Shown in pieces: positions 1 through 7,793 of a stretch of 28,838 nt of DNA (position 1 is the first letter of the stretch; the number at the start of each line of letters is the position of its first letter). The position numbers and the translations under genes are program-made. The notes under the pieces were generated by a model. That model made no database searches. It was not told the DNA's origin and saw nothing but the letters and a program-made list of their open reading frames with translations. The stretch comes from Caldithrix sp964468415 (lineage in GTDB: Bacteria; Calditrichota; Calditrichia; Calditrichales; Calditrichaceae), in assembly GCA_964468415.1 (NCBI GenBank), contig CAYXUS010000249.1, positions 1 through 28,838 on the forward strand, in the 5' to 3' direction.

Positions 1-387
1 CGAGCGCAAATGATCCACAACGCGTTGCAATAATGAAGGCGTTTTACCCGAAAGGGCAGACTCGTTTTTTTCCGAAACATTCTGGTACTTTTTCGAGGCT
101 TTTTTGCCTTTTAATAAAGGACGGAGACACTGTTTTAAGAAAGTAAATACGCGCGTAAAATCGAATTTGTCGGTGCGATAGACAAGCACCGATTCCGGAA
201 TTTTGTGTTGATTACCGGTTTGCCTTCCCAAATCCACATCGTAGTACATCTCTTTTAGCGTTAAGATATGAAAGCGATACGCATTTTGATCCACATACTT
301 TAAAATTTTGGACACCCGTTTGGTTCCTACCGAGGGATTGGGAGGAAAATTCGTCGTGATTAAAAGAACATTCTTGGGAGCAGACAT
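1..387 (-). CDS. Glycosyltransferase family 4, N-terminal part (cut by window edge)
   Basis: The gene starts with ATG at 385-387 and runs off the left edge, so only the first 129 residues are visible. They begin MSAPKNVLLITTNFPPNPS and continue with a conserved GTKR and a hydrophobic beta strand (FHILTL). This is the usual start of the N-terminal Rossmann lobe of GT-B glycosyltransferases of family 4, which bind the acceptor there. The nucleotide-sugar lobe, with its EX7E-type motif, would lie outside the window. It is only 10 bases downstream of the O-antigen ligase gene, so it is very likely the next gene of the same operon and adds a sugar to the same glycan. Donor and acceptor cannot be told from this fragment. 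Confidence 0.75.
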   Translation of the reverse strand, partial: MSAPKNVLLITTNFPPNPSVGTKRVSKILKYVDQNAYRFHILTLKEMYYDVDLGRQTGNQHKIPESVLVYRTDKFDFTRVFTFLKQCLRPLLKGKKASKKYQNVSEKNESALSGKTPSLLQRVVDHLRS

Positions 388-397
388 GGATTAAACC

Positions 398-1735
398 TTA
401 ATTAATTAAATCGTTTGTATTTAAATCTTCCAATTCATTTTCATTCGTTTCTTCTGTTTCTTCAGACTCTTCCAAATTTTCGTAAATTTCATTAACCTGA
501 ATATTGCGCAAAGCCACTGCAAAAGCACCAAACCAATACACCACCTCGGAATAAAGCCGATTATGAAAAATACCGGCAGTTAAAATACCGATTAATCCCA
601 TCTGAATGGCCATCGCATCCACATAATAACGGTAACCGGTTGCCTTGGCCCGATCCCGGCGTATTCTCCCGAGAATAATGAAAACATGCGTTAGGAATCC
701 GAGAAAGATAATCACCCCGACAAAGCCCCATTCGACAAGTACCAGGAAAAAAGTGTTGTGCACCGTCTTGTTGCCTTTTTCTTCCATAATGGCAGCCAGT
801 TCCGGAACATATTCCAAAGCCAAAGCCTGGTAACCGCCGCCTCCCACGCCCATGGGATGATCATTAAACATGCGGATGGCACCTTTCCACAGATAAATGC
901 GGCTCATGGCAGAGCCTTCTTCCTGATAATTGTCGATGGTTCTCTGCCGCTGCCAGAATTGATCGTTGGCCAGAATAAGCACCAAAATCACTCCACCGAC
1001 CAATGCCAGCAGAACCCGCCAGCGCAGTCGGCCTTTAATCCAGATCAAAGCCAGAATGCCAATAACCAATACGGCAACAAATGAGGCTCGCGAATTGGCC
1101 AATACGATCAGATTGATCAAAAAGGGAACCGCAATAACGGCAATAATTTTTTCCCACATTCGCCCCACCAAAAAATACAGTCCGTAAAAAGGCAGCATGG
1201 CTGCCACATGAGCAGAGACGGCATTCTCTTCCGTAGCATTGGGCGCAATCACGCCGATATCCCGGTTCGACCCGCGCTGATAGGCAATACGCCCGAAATT
1301 TGCCGCTCCTAACAGCATCACCCAAATCACAAAGCGGAAATGTTTGGCCTCGCGCAAAATAAACATCATCAGAAATACCTGGATAGTCAGTTTGTAAAAC
1401 ACATCCGCTTTTCTGAAACTCTGGTGGGGATCAACGGCGTAAAAGGCGCTGATAAAATACATCCACACCGTAAAGGCCACCAGCCACCAGATAAGTTTGT
1501 AGTCGGCCCCTTTCAAAGGTTTGAGTTTTTTGTAATTGATGAGCAGGCTGATAAGCGTAACGACCGAGATCAAAAAAGACCAACGCAAATCAGGTAAATG
1601 GCTTCCCCACCACATATACGGCGGATGATTGTGCCATTCAAAAATGTAGGTGGCGATCCCGAAATAGGGATGGCGTAGGGTTAATATGAGTCCCGTAAAA
1701 TACAGGATGACGAAAACAATGGCAGTTAATGGCAT
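398..1735 (-). CDS. O-antigen ligase / polymerase family membrane protein (Wzy/WaaL-like)
   Basis: This is a 445-residue, very hydrophobic protein with about ten or more predicted membrane spans. Landmarks of the Wzy_C/O-antigen ligase domain are visible: the NSRASFVA segment near residue 215, then a large periplasmic loop with R-x-Y-L-W-K and a DHPMGVGGGGY segment, and HNTFFLVLVEWG before the last spans. The family transfers or polymerises lipid-linked glycan on the periplasmic side of the inner membrane. The N-terminal part (HPYFGIATYIFEW, then LRWSFLISVV) recalls DUF5935 of the exosortase-A-associated O-glycosylation ligases, a resemblance judged by eye. The C-terminal 35 residues are an acidic, Glu/Asn-rich tail that is probably cytoplasmic. 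The start is five bases after the preceding glycosyltransferase, whose stop codon overlaps a TAGGT ribosome-binding element. Whether it is a polymerase or a ligase cannot be decided from sequence alone. Confidence 0.85.
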   Translation of the reverse strand: MPLTAIVFVILYFTGLILTLRHPYFGIATYIFEWHNHPPYMWWGSHLPDLRWSFLISVVTLISLLINYKKLKPLKGADYKLIWWLVAFTVWMYFISAFYAVDPHQSFRKADVFYKLTIQVFLMMFILREAKHFRFVIWVMLLGAANFGRIAYQRGSNRDIGVIAPNATEENAVSAHVAAMLPFYGLYFLVGRMWEKIIAVIAVPFLINLIVLANSRASFVAVLVIGILALIWIKGRLRWRVLLALVGGVILVLILANDQFWQRQRTIDNYQEEGSAMSRIYLWKGAIRMFNDHPMGVGGGGYQALALEYVPELAAIMEEKGNKTVHNTFFLVLVEWGFVGVIIFLGFLTHVFIILGRIRRDRAKATGYRYYVDAMAIQMGLIGILTAGIFHNRLYSEVVYWFGAFAVALRNIQVNEIYENLEESEETEETNENELEDLNTNDLIN

Positions 1736-1740
1736 GAATT

Positions 1741-2898
1741 TTACCTACCCATTTTTTCCAATTTTTGCTTAATGGCCGCATACAATACTTTGGCCCGTGC
1801 ATCCCAACTATTTTCCCGGGCAAATTTCATCCGCTTTTTCTGAAGTTCCGGTGTGTCTCTTCTAATTTCCCGGTCAAATGCCGTGAGAAAATCGTCTGCG
1901 TTTTCCCGCAGGGAAATCAAATCCAAATCATGATATTTTTTCAATGAGGCCAAAGGCGTACTTACCACCGGTTTGCCCACCGCCCAAAATTCCAACAATT
2001 TTAACGGTTCCGAATATTGCAGCCAACCCTGCTGGTAATGATAGGGCATAAAGCCCACGTCCAAAGCGTTGTACAAATGAGACAATTCTTCCTGAGAGCG
2101 CAATCCGAGATAGTAGACATTTTCCTGACGGATAATTTTATCCCACAACGACTGATCATGAGCTGTCAAATTCCCTTTCATTCCGGCCAGAATAAAATCG
2201 TATTGTTTTCCTTTTCGTACTATTTCATACAAAAGATTAAAATTCATTTTGCTATTAAAGCGGCCAAAATAACCGATTTTTCGACGTTCAGTGGATTCCG
2301 GAAGTCCAAATCGTTTCAGGTCTGGTTTAAACTTTTTAAAAACAGAGATGTCCACGCCTCCCGGGCAAGGAATCCAGGGGCGGCTAATCCCCTTGTGACG
2401 CGCCATTTCTTCAGTCACCACCAAAAGGAAATCGGCTTTATTTATTAATTCTTGCTCCGCATTCCGATCTTCTTCGCTGGGATTTGAATTATGATACATA
2501 AAGACATCGTCGTAAATGTGAAAGACAAGAATATCATGGGGAATCAACGAAACGAACGGCAAAAACTTGTAATGCCAAACATACAACACAAGCGGTTCGT
2601 GCTTTTGAGCGCGAAAAAATCGTATCTTTTTTTTCAGCCAAAACACCTGCCGATTCAACTGCACCTTTTTTAGCAATTCATAACGATGAATCGGGCCTTT
2701 GTTGCAACCGGGACGCAAAACGATAATGTTGTCGTCCTTTTTTTTATGAACGTCTCCGCTGTTTGTTTTCCAACAAAAATATTTCGGAGGCGTTACGTAT
2801 AAATTTAATCCATATTTAGAAAGCGCCCGGGTCATTGCCTGGCGGGACATAACCTGCCCCCCGCTCCAGGGAGTGGTTGTTAAATGTAAAAAGATCAT
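1741..2898 (-). CDS. Glycosyltransferase, GT-B fold (family 4/1-like), tandem copy A
   Basis: A cytoplasmic GT-B enzyme that presumably adds one sugar to the lipid-linked repeat unit. Visible motifs are an N-terminal MIFLHLTTTPW strand, a PWIPCPGGVDISVF segment before the second lobe, IGYFGRFNSK at the start of the donor lobe, and EPLKLLEFWAVGKPVVSTP, the donor-binding helix typical of these families. I chose the ATG at 2896-2898 (385 residues). AAAGGA lies just upstream of it, and it aligns with the start of its neighbour. An in-frame ATG at 2911-2913 would add five residues but has no ribosome-binding site. The upstream gene (3023-4189) is a clear paralogue, with about half of aligned positions identical by eye. 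The 124-base gap between them shows no terminator. The sugar specificity is unknown. Confidence 0.85.
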   Translation of the reverse strand: MIFLHLTTTPWSGGQVMSRQAMTRALSKYGLNLYVTPPKYFCWKTNSGDVHKKKDDNIIVLRPGCNKGPIHRYELLKKVQLNRQVFWLKKKIRFFRAQKHEPLVLYVWHYKFLPFVSLIPHDILVFHIYDDVFMYHNSNPSEEDRNAEQELINKADFLLVVTEEMARHKGISRPWIPCPGGVDISVFKKFKPDLKRFGLPESTERRKIGYFGRFNSKMNFNLLYEIVRKGKQYDFILAGMKGNLTAHDQSLWDKIIRQENVYYLGLRSQEELSHLYNALDVGFMPYHYQQGWLQYSEPLKLLEFWAVGKPVVSTPLASLKKYHDLDLISLRENADDFLTAFDREIRRDTPELQKKRMKFARENSWDARAKVLYAAIKQKLEKMGR

Positions 2899-3022
2899 AA
2901 CATCCTTTGTCATTATTTATGAGACATACTGGAACATTCTGTTAAGCGAACTACCCGCAATTTAAGAAATGGTACGATTGGATTAGGGGCAAAAATCAAA
3001 AAAGATGGGTAAATTTGCTCGG

Positions 3023-4189
3023 CTATTGTTTTTTTGTAACAGAATGCCCTGCTTTCTCTAACGTTTTTCGGACCTCTGCAATGACACGGTTGGCCCTGTT
3101 TTCCCAACTGTTCTCCCGGGCAAAGGCCATGCGTTGTTCCTGCTTTTGTGGTGAATCGCTTTCGACCAGTTCGCGGAATGCCCGCAAAAAGCCTTCTGCA
3201 GTATCCTGCAAAGAAACCAAGTCGCCAAACTTCTTTAACGGACGCAACGGCGTACTGACCACCGGTTTACCCACAGCCATGAATTCGGAAAATTTTAAGG
3301 GAATGGCAAACTGCGACCAGCCTTTTTTGTAATGGTAGGGCATTAATCCCACGTCCAGCGCATTGTACAAATGCACCAATTCCTGCTGCGGTTTCGCTCC
3401 GAAATAGTGCACATTATCCGAGGCAAGAATGGATTCCCAAAGTTTTCGATCCGATTCGTCCATATTGCCCGTCAATCCGGCAAACAAAAACAGGAAATCC
3501 CGCCCTTTGCGCACCATTTCGTGCACCAAAGGGAAATCGATTTTGCTGTTGATGCGGCCAAAGTAGCCGACTTTTTTGCGATTGTCATTTTCGGAAAGTC
3601 CCAATTGTTTTAAATCTGGTGTAATCGGTTTAAAAATACTGAGATTTACGCCACCGGGACAGGGGATCCACGGGCGATCCACCTTCTTGTGTCGCGCCAG
3701 ATCTTCTCCCACAACCAGCACAATATCTGCTTCGTCGATCAGTTGCCGTTCCGCTGCCACATCTTCTTTTTTCGGCTCCGATTTGTAGTACATAAAAACA
3801 TCATCGTAAATATGAAAGATCAAAACATCGTGCGCAATTTGCCGCACAAAAGGCAAAAACATGTAATGCCAAACATACAGGATGACCGGCTCGTTTTTGT
3901 CCTTTTTGTAGCGTTGAATTATTCTTTTGAGCCACCTAATCTGCCGGTTGACCTGCAGATTTTTTAAAAATTCACTGCGATAAATCGCCCCCCGGGTTGG
4001 AGAAGGTTTTAGCAAAAGAATATTGGTTTCTATTTTTTCGATTTTACCTTTTTTCAGCTTGAATGAAAAATTCTTCGGCGGATTAAAATACAAATTCAGT
4101 CCGTATTTAGACAAGGCCTGTGTCATGGCCTGCCGTGACATCGTTTGTCCGACATTCCACGAAGTAGTCGTTAAGTGGATAAAAATCAT
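3023..4189 (-). CDS. Glycosyltransferase, GT-B fold (family 4/1-like), tandem copy B
   Basis: A 388-residue paralogue of the gene at 1741-2898. Both share the MSRQAMT-ALSKYGLNLY block near residue 20, the ILYVWHY-FLPFV block, HIYDDVFMY, RPWIPCPGGV, VGYFGRINSK and the donor-site helix ending AVGKPVVSTPL. They diverge mainly in the acceptor-lobe loops and the C-terminal tail (this copy ends AGHSVTKKQ). That pattern fits two successive transferases of related but different specificity after a tandem duplication. The start ATG at 4187-4189 has AAGGA seven bases upstream. The 112-base gap before it, downstream of the acetyltransferase gene, is AT-rich with no clear terminator. Role in the glycan is inferred from position; donor and acceptor are unknown. 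Confidence 0.85.
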   Translation of the reverse strand: MIFIHLTTTSWNVGQTMSRQAMTQALSKYGLNLYFNPPKNFSFKLKKGKIEKIETNILLLKPSPTRGAIYRSEFLKNLQVNRQIRWLKRIIQRYKKDKNEPVILYVWHYMFLPFVRQIAHDVLIFHIYDDVFMYYKSEPKKEDVAAERQLIDEADIVLVVGEDLARHKKVDRPWIPCPGGVNLSIFKPITPDLKQLGLSENDNRKKVGYFGRINSKIDFPLVHEMVRKGRDFLFLFAGLTGNMDESDRKLWESILASDNVHYFGAKPQQELVHLYNALDVGLMPYHYKKGWSQFAIPLKFSEFMAVGKPVVSTPLRPLKKFGDLVSLQDTAEGFLRAFRELVESDSPQKQEQRMAFARENSWENRANRVIAEVRKTLEKAGHSVTKKQ

Positions 4190-4301
4190 CTATTATTCCT
4201 TATTAAACCGTCAATTAAATTAATGGATTTTGTACAACGTTTTTTGATTTTTGGATTAAATTGGGTAAGGGTGCCACTATGGGCAAAGCCGTTTCATTCT
4301 T

Positions 4302-4901
4302 TTAGCCCTTGCCGGGCTTCGCCCCCGAAGCAACTTCAGACGATGATTCCTCCTTCTTTAATTTGTCCCGATATCCGATAACACGGGCCGGATTGCCCAT
4401 GCAAATGCTGTATGGCGGCACCGATTTGGCCAGCACACTGCCCGCGCCGATGACCGCGCCTTTTCCAATGACAATTTCCTTTTTGGGGTTGGGCAGGATA
4501 ATGGCATTGGCGGCAATCCACGCACCTTCTTCGATGATTATCTTTCCGTATTCCGAGCCCTGCAAGGGAATCGGAACGTCCAGATTATCGATTTTGTGGT
4601 TTACCGTCCAAACCTTTACCCCGGGCCCGAAGCCTACATAATCTTTAATGTACAATCCGCCCCCGGCATTAAAATGGCAGCCGCGGGCAATAATGACATT
4701 ATCGCCCACAAAGCATTGATCCGGATTTTGAATGGCAAAGCCCTCGTGCAAATCCAGATTTTTCCCCACACTACCAAAATATTTCTTCGCCCAGCGGGCG
4801 CGCAAACGCTTGCCGAACTGATTGGGCAAATCCTGAATAAAATACCAATGCCAATTACGAATAATTTTGGGAAGTCTCCAAAAAAATCGTTTTAAACACA
4901 T
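4302..4901 (-). CDS. Hexapeptide-repeat (left-handed beta-helix) O-acetyltransferase
   Basis: A 199-residue protein of the maltose/galactoside O-acetyltransferase (WbbJ/LbH_MAT-like) group, which moves acetyl from acetyl-CoA to sugar hydroxyls in the cytoplasm. The centre is built of hexapeptide turns such as VGDNVIIARGCHFNAGG and IIIEEGAWIAANAIILP. NHKID carries the histidine expected at the active site, and the VIGAGSVLAKSVPPYSIC-GNPARVIG ending is diagnostic. It probably acetylates the polysaccharide repeat unit made by this locus. The start is taken at ATG 4899-4901, preceded by AGGTAGGG. An in-frame TTG at 4917-4919 would add six residues but is less well placed. A candidate promoter lies about 50 to 80 bases upstream. 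The C-terminal tail (residues 185-199) is a short charged extension. Confidence 0.88.
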   Translation of the reverse strand: MCLKRFFWRLPKIIRNWHWYFIQDLPNQFGKRLRARWAKKYFGSVGKNLDLHEGFAIQNPDQCFVGDNVIIARGCHFNAGGGLYIKDYVGFGPGVKVWTVNHKIDNLDVPIPLQGSEYGKIIIEEGAWIAANAIILPNPKKEIVIGKGAVIGAGSVLAKSVPPYSICMGNPARVIGYRDKLKKEESSSEVASGAKPGKG

Positions 4902-4948
4902 GGCATCCCTACCTTGCAATTTCCTGCCAAATTCTGTTCACAAGCAAT

Positions 4949-4980
4949 CCAGAATTTACTTTCTGGGCTGCTCAAGTCAA
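4949..4980 (-). promoter_or_regulatory. Candidate sigma70-like promoter overlapped by an inverted repeat
   Basis: In the 170-base gap between the flippase and the acetyltransferase, the minus strand holds TTGACT (4975-4980), 16 bases, then TAAATT (4953-4958). The candidate -10 lies inside a perfect six-base inverted repeat, CCAGAA/TTCTGG with a six-base spacer (4949-4966), which could be an operator. The same two hexamers, spaced 17, occur upstream of rplM. This is pattern matching only, without transcript data. Confidence 0.35.
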
Positions 4981-5042
4981 ATCCTTTTCGAACCTCTGCT
5001 TTTTTATTCGGAAACTTCCGGCACATTCTTAATTTCCCCCGG

Positions 5043-5067
5043 GCATTGAACAAATGTTTGGCAATGC
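5043..5067. repeat. Hairpin after the flippase stop codon
   Basis: GCATTG (5043-5048) and CAATGC (5062-5067) form a six-base stem, with a small extra pairing of CAA and TTG inside the loop. On the minus strand, where the genes lie, it directly follows the flippase gene but has no run of U after it. It is therefore not a typical intrinsic terminator for this operon and could instead protect the mRNA 3' side. On the plus strand it is followed by TTTTT and could stop antisense transcription. Confidence 0.35.
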
Positions 5068-5071
5068 TTTT

Positions 5072-6514
5072 TCAGCCTTTTAATTTAAGCGTAATCTTGC
5101 CTTTTTTGTAAAGCACAAATGCCCACATGGCATAAAAACTTGCCCCTGCCCCAGTTAGAACGCCAAAATGCCAAACGGAACGGACATCGGTAAACAGCGT
5201 AACCGAAAGCCCGTAATCAATTCCAGCCATTAAAACCGAACCCAACAAAGGATAGAAAAAAGCCGAAATCAATTCCCAAAGTTTCAACTTTAGCGTTTTG
5301 CGCAAAATAAAAAAACTGAATAGAAATCCCAGTAGGGAAAAAGCAAAAAACGCCCAGGTGATGGCTAATATTCCCTTACTGACCAGAGTAAAGCAAAGAA
5401 TGACAAAAATGGCCGAATTTACCATATTGAACTGCGTTTGGATTTTGTATTCGCCCACCGCCACATTGGCACTGGTCATAAGCCCGAGTAAAACGCGGAA
5501 GATACCGGCCGCCGCCAAAATTTGCATGGGCATAATGGAAAGCGCCCAACGTTCTCCCAGCAGGCTGTACACAAAATAAGGCGCAACCACGATAATCCCG
5601 AAAAGCAAAGGATAGGTCACCGTAGCCAAAAGCGAAATGCCCTGAAAAAGCACATCTTTTAACGAATCCTTGTCGTTTTGCAAGCGGCTGAAGGTTGAAA
5701 AGTAAATGGAGCTAATGGGTTTGGTGACGCCGGAAAGCGTGCGATTGGTAAATTCGAAGGCTTTTTCGTAAATACCCAAACTGGCCACATTCAAATATTT
5801 GGCAATGACAAAATAATCCACTTTGGCCACCAACAAATTCAATTGGTTGCGGATAAAATTCCAGAAGCCAAAGGAATAAATATCTTTCATCACCTCGTGT
5901 TTAAACATGAGTCGCGGCATCCAGCGGGTTTTGCGCATGTAAATGGCCAGCGAAAAAACGGGCATGATCAGGGCCGGAATAACAATAGACCAATAGCTGA
6001 AATGGTTTAACGCCAAAATAATGGCAAACACCGAAGTCAAAACGCCCTGCACAAACTCCACTACGGAAATGGTTTTGTAGCGAATGTCGCGTTTTAAAAT
6101 AGCTACGGGAATGTAATAAAACGTGGTAATGATGTAATAAAACGACATCCAGCGCAGCACCGGCCCCACGGCCTTGTTGTTAAAAAATACGGCCAATTGA
6201 TCGGCAAATCCGGCGGTCAGCAAAGCCAACAATACGGAAACCGTTAAATTGAAAGTAAAGACGGAATTGACGTGCGCCGAATGGATGCGATCTTTTTGTA
6301 CCAGAGCCGTATTGAATCCGAAGTTGGTAAAATTGTTGGCGTAGGTAATAACCATGCGGGCAATGGCCACAATTCCGAATTCCGCCGGAGAAAGCAAGCG
6401 AGCCAAAATAACCGAAAAAATCAGCGCCACGCCCCGCTGCAAAATTTTAAACGAAAATCGATAGGCAACCGATTCGTTGGTCTTTTTGAGAATTCCTGAC
6501 TTAGCACTGCTCAT
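5072..6514 (-). CDS. Polysaccharide flippase, Wzx/MOP superfamily (copy 2 in the locus)
   Basis: A 480-residue integral membrane protein of the polysaccharide transporter branch of the MOP superfamily, which flips lipid-linked repeat units to the periplasmic face. It has the expected 12 to 14 hydrophobic spans. The N-terminal signature is FKILQRGVALIFSVILARLLSPAEFGIVAIA, followed by NFGFNTALVQKD, and the central YFVIAKYLNVASLGIYEKAFE segment is typical of this family. The start ATG at 6512-6514 follows ACGGAAG. It lies 28 bases downstream of the LarA-like gene. A second, clearly related flippase is encoded at 7790-9262, so the locus has two. Which is dedicated to the main glycan cannot be told. 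Confidence 0.9.
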   Translation of the reverse strand: MSSAKSGILKKTNESVAYRFSFKILQRGVALIFSVILARLLSPAEFGIVAIARMVITYANNFTNFGFNTALVQKDRIHSAHVNSVFTFNLTVSVLLALLTAGFADQLAVFFNNKAVGPVLRWMSFYYIITTFYYIPVAILKRDIRYKTISVVEFVQGVLTSVFAIILALNHFSYWSIVIPALIMPVFSLAIYMRKTRWMPRLMFKHEVMKDIYSFGFWNFIRNQLNLLVAKVDYFVIAKYLNVASLGIYEKAFEFTNRTLSGVTKPISSIYFSTFSRLQNDKDSLKDVLFQGISLLATVTYPLLFGIIVVAPYFVYSLLGERWALSIMPMQILAAAGIFRVLLGLMTSANVAVGEYKIQTQFNMVNSAIFVILCFTLVSKGILAITWAFFAFSLLGFLFSFFILRKTLKLKLWELISAFFYPLLGSVLMAGIDYGLSVTLFTDVRSVWHFGVLTGAGASFYAMWAFVLYKKGKITLKLKG

Positions 6515-6542
6515 GATTTGCTTCCGTAAAGTCTGTTTCGAT

Positions 6543-7793
6543 TCATTCCGTCATTTTTTTGATCAACTGCAAACTGGCAAAAGGAAACACCGCCACCCTG
6601 GCTTCGGACGGCAATGTCTGCGCCAAAAAACCGGTCAGGCGGTCTTTGTCGTTAAAGAACCGGTACTCTTGCCAAAAGATGCGATGAAAATCTTCTTCGT
6701 TCACATGAGGCGAATAAAAAGCCAGACGGCGATTTTTCAGGAATCGGAGCGGCCGTGGCGGACGGTACAACTTGCCGCCCGGCTCAAACAGGCCGTGGCG
6801 GCCCATCCCTTCGGAACAAGCCGAGGTTAACACAACGGTTCCGCCCTCTTTTACCAAATTCATGCCAAACGATTTTAACGGAATGAATCCGTTTTCGGCC
6901 TGCAGCAGTTCCGTGTCTTTGGGAAAAGCATTCAGAATAACGGCATCGAACGCAGCAGAAGCGGGCAAAGTAACTTCGTACAAAGCGCGGGCAACCTGCG
7001 CCGCCTGACGGTGCGCCCGAACGTAATCGCCGCCGTAAAGATCGGCAATGGTACGGTCGCCATTGAGCACCACGCCGATAAAATAGTCCAGGCCCACACG
7101 GGCAATCAATTTTTCGATGGTCTGGCGGAAGCGGTTGTTTTCCACTTCGCCCAGCTTACCCATAAAGCCCATCATCACCGACTTGTGGGTTTTGGCTACG
7201 ATTTCCAGGTCGGCCAGACCGGGAATAAGCATTTTCGCTCCGCCGCTGAATCCGGCAAAACTATGGGGCGTTAAACCGCTAATGACGATCTTGAAATCGG
7301 CATGTACGTAATGGTGGTTTAAGCGCACCTCGGTTTTACCCCAAATTTCACCGATGGATTCGGTTTCTTCGGTGTGATGATTCAGGCATTCGTATTCGCG
7401 CACAATATCCTGACCCAACTTTTTGGCCATGTCTTCGGGCGTTAAAGGACGGTGGGTCCCCAAACCGATTAAAAAACGCACCGCTTTTTTCGGAACGCCC
7501 GCTTCGTGCAATCCCTGCAATAGCACCCGCAGCATTTCCCCCAAAAACACCGGACGGGTCAAATCGTCCACTACAATGATAACCGAGGAGGGCTGTTTTT
7601 GTTTGGCCAGTCTGAAACAGCCGGTTAGCTTTTCCTGAAGTTGTCCGTCGGTCAAAGGCGGCTTTCTTTGCAGTTCAAAAGTTTGGATCTGCCACCCGGC
7701 CGGCAGCGCTAATTCAAGCTGCGTGTCCGCATACCAGGCGCCCCAGGGCAAGCGAATTTTTTGTGTGGCAAATGTATTCTTCGTATTCATCAA
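6543..7793 (-). CDS. LarA-family (DUF2088) nickel-pincer-nucleotide racemase/epimerase homologue
   Basis: A 416-residue member of the lactate racemase LarA family, whose known enzymes use a lysine-tethered nickel-pincer nucleotide to racemise or epimerise 2-hydroxyacids. Key positions are present: D77 and R80 in DDLTRP, H114 in THRP, H177 and K187 in PHSFAGFSGGAK, and H203. The spacings H177-K187 (10) and K187-H203 (16) equal those I recall for H174, K184 and H200 of Lactobacillus LarA. Where that enzyme has a lysine (recalled as K298), this one has N301 in QAENGF, so the substrate may differ. The ATG overlaps the TGA stop of the upstream flippase (ATGA), and a second flippase lies downstream, so it belongs to the glycan operon. 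No larB, larC or larE cofactor genes are in the window. A role as a sugar or sugar-acid epimerase is inference. Confidence 0.82.
   Translation of the reverse strand: MMNTKNTFATQKIRLPWGAWYADTQLELALPAGWQIQTFELQRKPPLTDGQLQEKLTGCFRLAKQKQPSSVIIVVDDLTRPVFLGEMLRVLLQGLHEAGVPKKAVRFLIGLGTHRPLTPEDMAKKLGQDIVREYECLNHHTEETESIGEIWGKTEVRLNHHYVHADFKIVISGLTPHSFAGFSGGAKMLIPGLADLEIVAKTHKSVMMGFMGKLGEVENNRFRQTIEKLIARVGLDYFIGVVLNGDRTIADLYGGDYVRAHRQAAQVARALYEVTLPASAAFDAVILNAFPKDTELLQAENGFIPLKSFGMNLVKEGGTVVLTSACSEGMGRHGLFEPGGKLYRPPRPLRFLKNRRLAFYSPHVNEEDFHRIFWQEYRFFNDKDRLTGFLAQTLPSEARVAVFPFASLQLIKKMTE

Noticed and set aside
2899..2913. Five-residue longer start (MTKDV) for glycosyltransferase copy A
   Set aside because: AAAGGA lies just before the inner ATG, which also aligns with the start of the paralogue; the outer ATG has no ribosome-binding site.
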